Assembly (NCBI GenBank): GCA_041687495.1
Contig: JAWLBR010000113.1
Coordinates: 1 to 8,206, forward strand
Source: JAWLBR01 sp041687495
Lineage (GTDB): Bacteria; Bacillota; Limnochordia; DTU087; JAAYGB01
Reading direction: 5' to 3'
Length of the DNA stretch: 8,206 bases
Within the stretch, counting starts at the first letter, position 1, and each line of letters begins with the position of its first letter. Position numbers and translations under genes: made by a program. Positions 5,266-8,206 of the stretch are shown here, piece by piece. The notes beneath the pieces are model-generated. The model searched no databases, had not been told where the DNA came from, and saw only the letters and a program-made list of their open reading frames with translations.

Positions 5266-7404
5266 ATGAGCCTACAAGCGTTGGTGGATAAGGTAAAGTC
5301 GTATAACCCTGGGGCTGATGTCGAATTGATCCGTCGGGCCTACGAAACCGCTGAACAGGCCCACTCCGGACAGATGCGGGATTCGGGTGAGCCTTTCTTT
5401 GAGCACCCTCGGGAAGTGTCTGTGATTCTAGCTGGGCTTGAGATGGACACAGTTACCATCTGCGCCGGACTTCTGCACGATGTAGTGGAAGACACCGACT
5501 TTACCAGCGACCAGATTGCCGAGGAATTCGGCAGCGAAATTGCTCTTTTGGTTGAAGGGGTAACTAAGCTGACCAACATGCCATTTCAGACTAGGCAGGA
5601 GAGTCAGGCCCAAAACCTGCGGAAGATGTTCTTGGCGATGGCTGAAGATCTGCGGGTGGTCATGATCAAACTAGCGGATCGATTGCACAACATGCGGACG
5701 CTGCGGCACCTATCTCCCGAACGACAAAGGCGTATGGCCGAGGAGACTATAGAAATCTACACTCCGTTGGCTCACCGCTTGGGAATTTGGACAGTTAAAT
5801 GGGAGATGGAGGATCTGGCGCTGCGTTATCTAGAGCCAGAGGCCTATTACCAACTGGGAAACTTGGTGGCTAAGCAGCGGGCGGTCCGGGAAAGTGAGAT
5901 CGCCCAGGTTATCGACGAGCTTTCGGGAAGACTGGCTGAGGTCGGGATCACAGCCCAGATCACTGGTCGCCCGAAGCATTTTTATAGCATATACCAGAAA
6001 ATGCACCGCCAGGGCAAGAAGTTTGAAGAGATCTATGATCTGCTGGCGGTACGGGTGCTAGTGGAATCGGTTAAGGACTGCTACGGGGTTTTAGGCATGG
6101 TGCATACCATGTGGAAACCTGTTCCGGGCCGGTTCAAAGATTACATCGCGATGCCTAAGTCTAATATGTACCAATCGCTGCACACAACGGTAATTGGCCC
6201 TAAAGGGGACCCCTTCGAGGTTCAGATCCGCACCTGGGACATGCACCGAATAGCGGAGAAGGGTATTGCGGCTCATTGGCTGTATAAAGAGGGCTACCCA
6301 AAGCGCAGCAAGGAGTTTGACGAAAAGGTAGCTTGGCTGCGCCAAGTCATGGAGTGGCTGCGGGAGATGAGGGAACCCGAAGAGTTCCTGGCCACTTTGA
6401 AGATCGATCTGTTCGAAGACGAAGTTTTCGTTTTTACTCCTAAAGGAGACGTCAAGAACCTAGCCGCTGGGTCGACTCCCATCGACTTTGCGTTTAGTGT
6501 GCACAGTGATATTGGCCTGAGGTGTGTGGGAGCCAAGGTTAACGGCCGCATTGTCCCCTTGGATTACGAACTAAAGAACGGCGACATCGTCGAGATTCTG
6601 ACAGCGAAGACGCCTTCACCCAGTCGAGATTGGCTAGGATTCGTCAAGACGTCAAAAGCACGCAGTAAGATCAGAGCTTTTATTCGCGACCAACACCAGG
6701 AGGAAAGCGTCGCCAAAGGCCGTACGCTGCTTGAGCGGGAGGCTCGGAAGGCCCAGGTTGAGATGGCGTCAGTGTTCCAACCAGAAGCGCTCCAGACGGC
6801 GGCCCGCCGCTATGGTTACGCAGAAGCCGACGATCTTTTGGCTGCCATCGGGTTTGGCAAGATCCTGCCACGGCAGGTACTGCAAAAGCTCATAGGTGAA
6901 GATGAGCCGGCCGACCGCAAATCTCTTACTGTCGGCACTGTCGCTTCCAAGGGGCGACAAAGTCAGGGTGTGCGGGTTAAGGGTATCGACAACCTCTTGG
7001 TGCGTATGTCTAAGTGTTGTAGCCCAGTTCCGGGCGACGAGATTGTCGGGTATATCACCCGGGGCAGGGGGGTTTCAATCCACCGCGCCGATTGCCCCAA
7101 CGTACAGAGTCTGCCTGCCGAGAGAGCCATTGCGGTCGAATGGGTCGCAAACGAGACCCAGAACTATCCTGTGGACATTGAGATCGAGGCCATCGATCGG
7201 TCAAATCTCTTGGCCAACTTAGTGAGCACCGTCAATGATTCTAAGGCCAGTATTGGGGCAGTCAATGCCAGGACCTCTAGAGACCGGCTGGTCAACATCA
7301 GTCTGACAGTGAATATTTCGGATCTTAACCGACTTCATGACCTGATTCGCAAATTGAGGCAGGTGGATGGAGTCTTATCGGTACAACGGGCAAGATTGAC
7401 CTAA
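5266..7404 (+). CDS. relA: Bifunctional (p)ppGpp synthetase/hydrolase (Rel/RelA/SpoT family)
   Basis: This cytoplasmic enzyme makes (p)ppGpp from ATP and GDP/GTP on starved ribosomes and also hydrolyses it. The 712 residues show the full long-RSH layout. The HD hydrolase has H47, H71-D72, E75-D76, D138 and N142, which correspond at a constant offset of 6 to the residues known from the S. dysgalactiae enzyme. The synthetase (about 230-340) has GRPKHFYSIY, EIYDLLAVRV with D258, and FEVQIRT with E318. Its RFKD motif (289-292) is the charge signature of bifunctional enzymes, as opposed to EXDD in monofunctional RelA. A TGS domain follows (about 386-447), then a helical region, a Cys-rich zinc-finger-like segment (C584, C585, H606, C610) and a C-terminal ACT domain (about 635-710). 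Both activities are therefore predicted intact. dtd follows after 16 bases, so the two are probably one operon. The symbol relA follows Bacillota usage; rel is equally valid. Confidence 0.97.
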   Translation: MSLQALVDKVKSYNPGADVELIRRAYETAEQAHSGQMRDSGEPFFEHPREVSVILAGLEMDTVTICAGLLHDVVEDTDFTSDQIAEEFGSEIALLVEGVTKLTNMPFQTRQESQAQNLRKMFLAMAEDLRVVMIKLADRLHNMRTLRHLSPERQRRMAEETIEIYTPLAHRLGIWTVKWEMEDLALRYLEPEAYYQLGNLVAKQRAVRESEIAQVIDELSGRLAEVGITAQITGRPKHFYSIYQKMHRQGKKFEEIYDLLAVRVLVESVKDCYGVLGMVHTMWKPVPGRFKDYIAMPKSNMYQSLHTTVIGPKGDPFEVQIRTWDMHRIAEKGIAAHWLYKEGYPKRSKEFDEKVAWLRQVMEWLREMREPEEFLATLKIDLFEDEVFVFTPKGDVKNLAAGSTPIDFAFSVHSDIGLRCVGAKVNGRIVPLDYELKNGDIVEILTAKTPSPSRDWLGFVKTSKARSKIRAFIRDQHQEESVAKGRTLLEREARKAQVEMASVFQPEALQTAARRYGYAEADDLLAAIGFGKILPRQVLQKLIGEDEPADRKSLTVGTVASKGRQSQGVRVKGIDNLLVRMSKCCSPVPGDEIVGYITRGRGVSIHRADCPNVQSLPAERAIAVEWVANETQNYPVDIEIEAIDRSNLLANLVSTVNDSKASIGAVNARTSRDRLVNISLTVNISDLNRLHDLIRKLRQVDGVLSVQRARLT

Positions 7405-7420
7405 GCTAAGGGGTGATGCC

Positions 7421-7870
7421 ATGAGGGCAGTAGTCCAGCGGGTGCGTGAAGCCAGTGTAACGGTGGGAGCAGAGCGGGTGGGAACCATCGGACCCGGTCT
7501 GTTGGCTTTAGTTGGGGTAGGACAAGATGATAGTGACAATGATGTAATCTACTTGGTGGACAAGCTGCAGAACCTGCGGGTTTTCCCCGATGCCGCGGGA
7601 AAGCTAAACCTGTCAGTGAAAGACAGTGGTGGATCTGTCTTGGTTGTCTCCCAATTCACGCTATATGGCGATTGCCGCAGAGGCCGTCGCCCCAGTTTCA
7701 GCCAAGCCGCCGGCGGTTCACAGGCCAATCGACTGTACGAAGCGGTTGTTTCCGGTCTGCGGGATAGTGGACTCCCTGTGGAAACAGGGGAGTTTGGGGC
7801 TGACATGCAGGTTAGTTTGGTCAACGACGGTCCTGTAACCCTGCTTTTAGACAGCAAGGGCAGCTTTTAG
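7421..7870 (+). CDS. dtd: D-aminoacyl-tRNA deacylase
   Basis: Dtd removes D-amino acids (and glycine mischarged on tRNA-Ala) from tRNA, a chiral proofreading step in the cytoplasm. The 149-residue product has the usual family length. It begins MRAVVQRVREASVTV, has the SQFTLYGD motif (77-84) followed by the basic RRGRRPSF, and ends with NDGPVTLLLDS. The latter includes the Gly-Pro pair (137-138) that forms the cross-subunit cis-proline element of the dimeric active site. The ATG at 7421 has a strong Shine-Dalgarno (AAGGGGTGAT, 7408-7417). The gene sits 16 bases after rel and 39 bases before the MBL-fold gene, consistent with one transcript. Nothing is missing or altered in the motifs I can check. 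Confidence 0.97.
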   Translation: MRAVVQRVREASVTVGAERVGTIGPGLLALVGVGQDDSDNDVIYLVDKLQNLRVFPDAAGKLNLSVKDSGGSVLVVSQFTLYGDCRRGRRPSFSQAAGGSQANRLYEAVVSGLRDSGLPVETGEFGADMQVSLVNDGPVTLLLDSKGSF

Positions 7871-7909
7871 GCTTGGAGTATGTGGTTTCGAGAAAGGAGC
7901 GCAAAGCAG

Positions 7910-8206
7910 ATGCGGGTTATTCGCCATCAGGCGGCCTTGCTTGATGCTAACAGCTATGTAGTCGTCGCTGATCAGGCCAAGTTGGCTGTGATCATTGACC
8001 CGACGGCTGACCTTGACTCAGACCTGGAACCCCTGCTTGCCGCCGGTGTTGCAGTTGAGGCTGTAATCCTGACCCACGGTCATTTTGACCACATTGCTGG
8101 CTGCCGCTTGTGCAACACTTTGTGGTCAGATGCCAAGGTAATGGTGCACGAAGCAGATAGTCACCTGCTTTCGGATCCAGATGCCAACCTATCGAGTTGG
8201 TTTCTA
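7910..8206 (+). CDS. Metallo-beta-lactamase-fold hydrolase, glyoxalase II-like (3' end cut by window edge)
   Basis: The frame is open from the ATG at 7910 to the last base, giving 99 residues with no stop. A Shine-Dalgarno (AAAGGAG, 7893-7899) lies 10 bases upstream. The visible part shows an early beta-strand region (NSYVVVADQAKLAVIIDP), then the metal-binding THGHFDH (55-61), which is the HxHxDH signature of the MBL superfamily. A strand with VMVHEAD and the phrase DPDANLS follow; these are typical of the small (about 200-210 residue) single-domain hydrolases annotated as hydroxyacylglutathione hydrolase-like or YqgX-like. Glutathione thioesterase activity should not be assumed, since many Bacillota lack glutathione and the substrates of these proteins are largely unknown. 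The later metal ligands lie beyond the window. Position directly after rel-dtd is common in Clostridia. Confidence 0.93.
   Translation, partial: MRVIRHQAALLDANSYVVVADQAKLAVIIDPTADLDSDLEPLLAAGVAVEAVILTHGHFDHIAGCRLCNTLWSDAKVMVHEADSHLLSDPDANLSSWFL

Noticed and set aside
6896..7222. 108-codon + strand frame within rel
   Set aside because: It overlaps the Cys-rich and ACT parts of rel in another frame, with no ribosome binding site or recognisable motif.
1..8206. Mobile element, CRISPR array, tRNA/rRNA gene or defence system
   Set aside because: No transposase or integrase, repeat-spacer pattern, tRNA-like cloverleaf or toxin-antitoxin pair was seen; the genes are co-directional and closely packed housekeeping genes.

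Overview
The window reads as an ordinary housekeeping segment of a Bacillota (Firmicutes), most likely Clostridia-type, chromosome. The evidence is the co-directional order recJ - apt - rel - dtd - metallo-beta-lactamase-fold hydrolase, which is a familiar gene neighbourhood in that phylum. A RecJ with a long C-terminal extension, a bifunctional-type Rel and purine-rich Shine-Dalgarno sequences fit the same picture. I cannot name a genus from sequence alone.

Layout, all on the + strand. (1) Positions 1-1296: the 3' part of an ABC1/UbiB atypical kinase gene, cut by the left edge, with two predicted C-terminal membrane segments. (2) 1421-1777: a small two-helix membrane protein of the LapA/DUF1049 type with a coiled coil and acidic tail. 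(3) 1787-1815: a hairpin that looks like a terminator or attenuator, only 23 bases before the next start codon. (4) 1839-4523: recJ, a long (894-residue) single-strand-specific 5'-3' exonuclease. (5) 4575-5093: apt, adenine phosphoribosyltransferase, whose start is best placed 13 codons inside the longest open frame. (6) 5094-5265: a 172-base gap with a clear Rho-independent terminator and a possible promoter. (7) 5266-7404: rel, the (p)ppGpp synthetase/hydrolase. (8) 7421-7870: dtd, D-aminoacyl-tRNA deacylase. (9) 7910 to the right edge: the N-terminal 99 residues of an MBL-fold hydrolase.

From spacing and terminators I infer three transcription blocks: ubiB-like + lapA-like; recJ + apt; and rel + dtd + MBL hydrolase. 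The functional themes are DNA repair (RecJ), purine salvage (Apt), the stringent response (Rel) and translation quality control (Dtd). Apt and Rel both belong to purine-nucleotide metabolism.

I looked for an undescribed system and found none. There is no sign of a mobile element, CRISPR array, toxin-antitoxin pair or defence locus. The points most worth a second look are the C-terminal extension of RecJ, the membrane-anchored UbiB-like/LapA-like pair, and the two hairpins that partition the operons.
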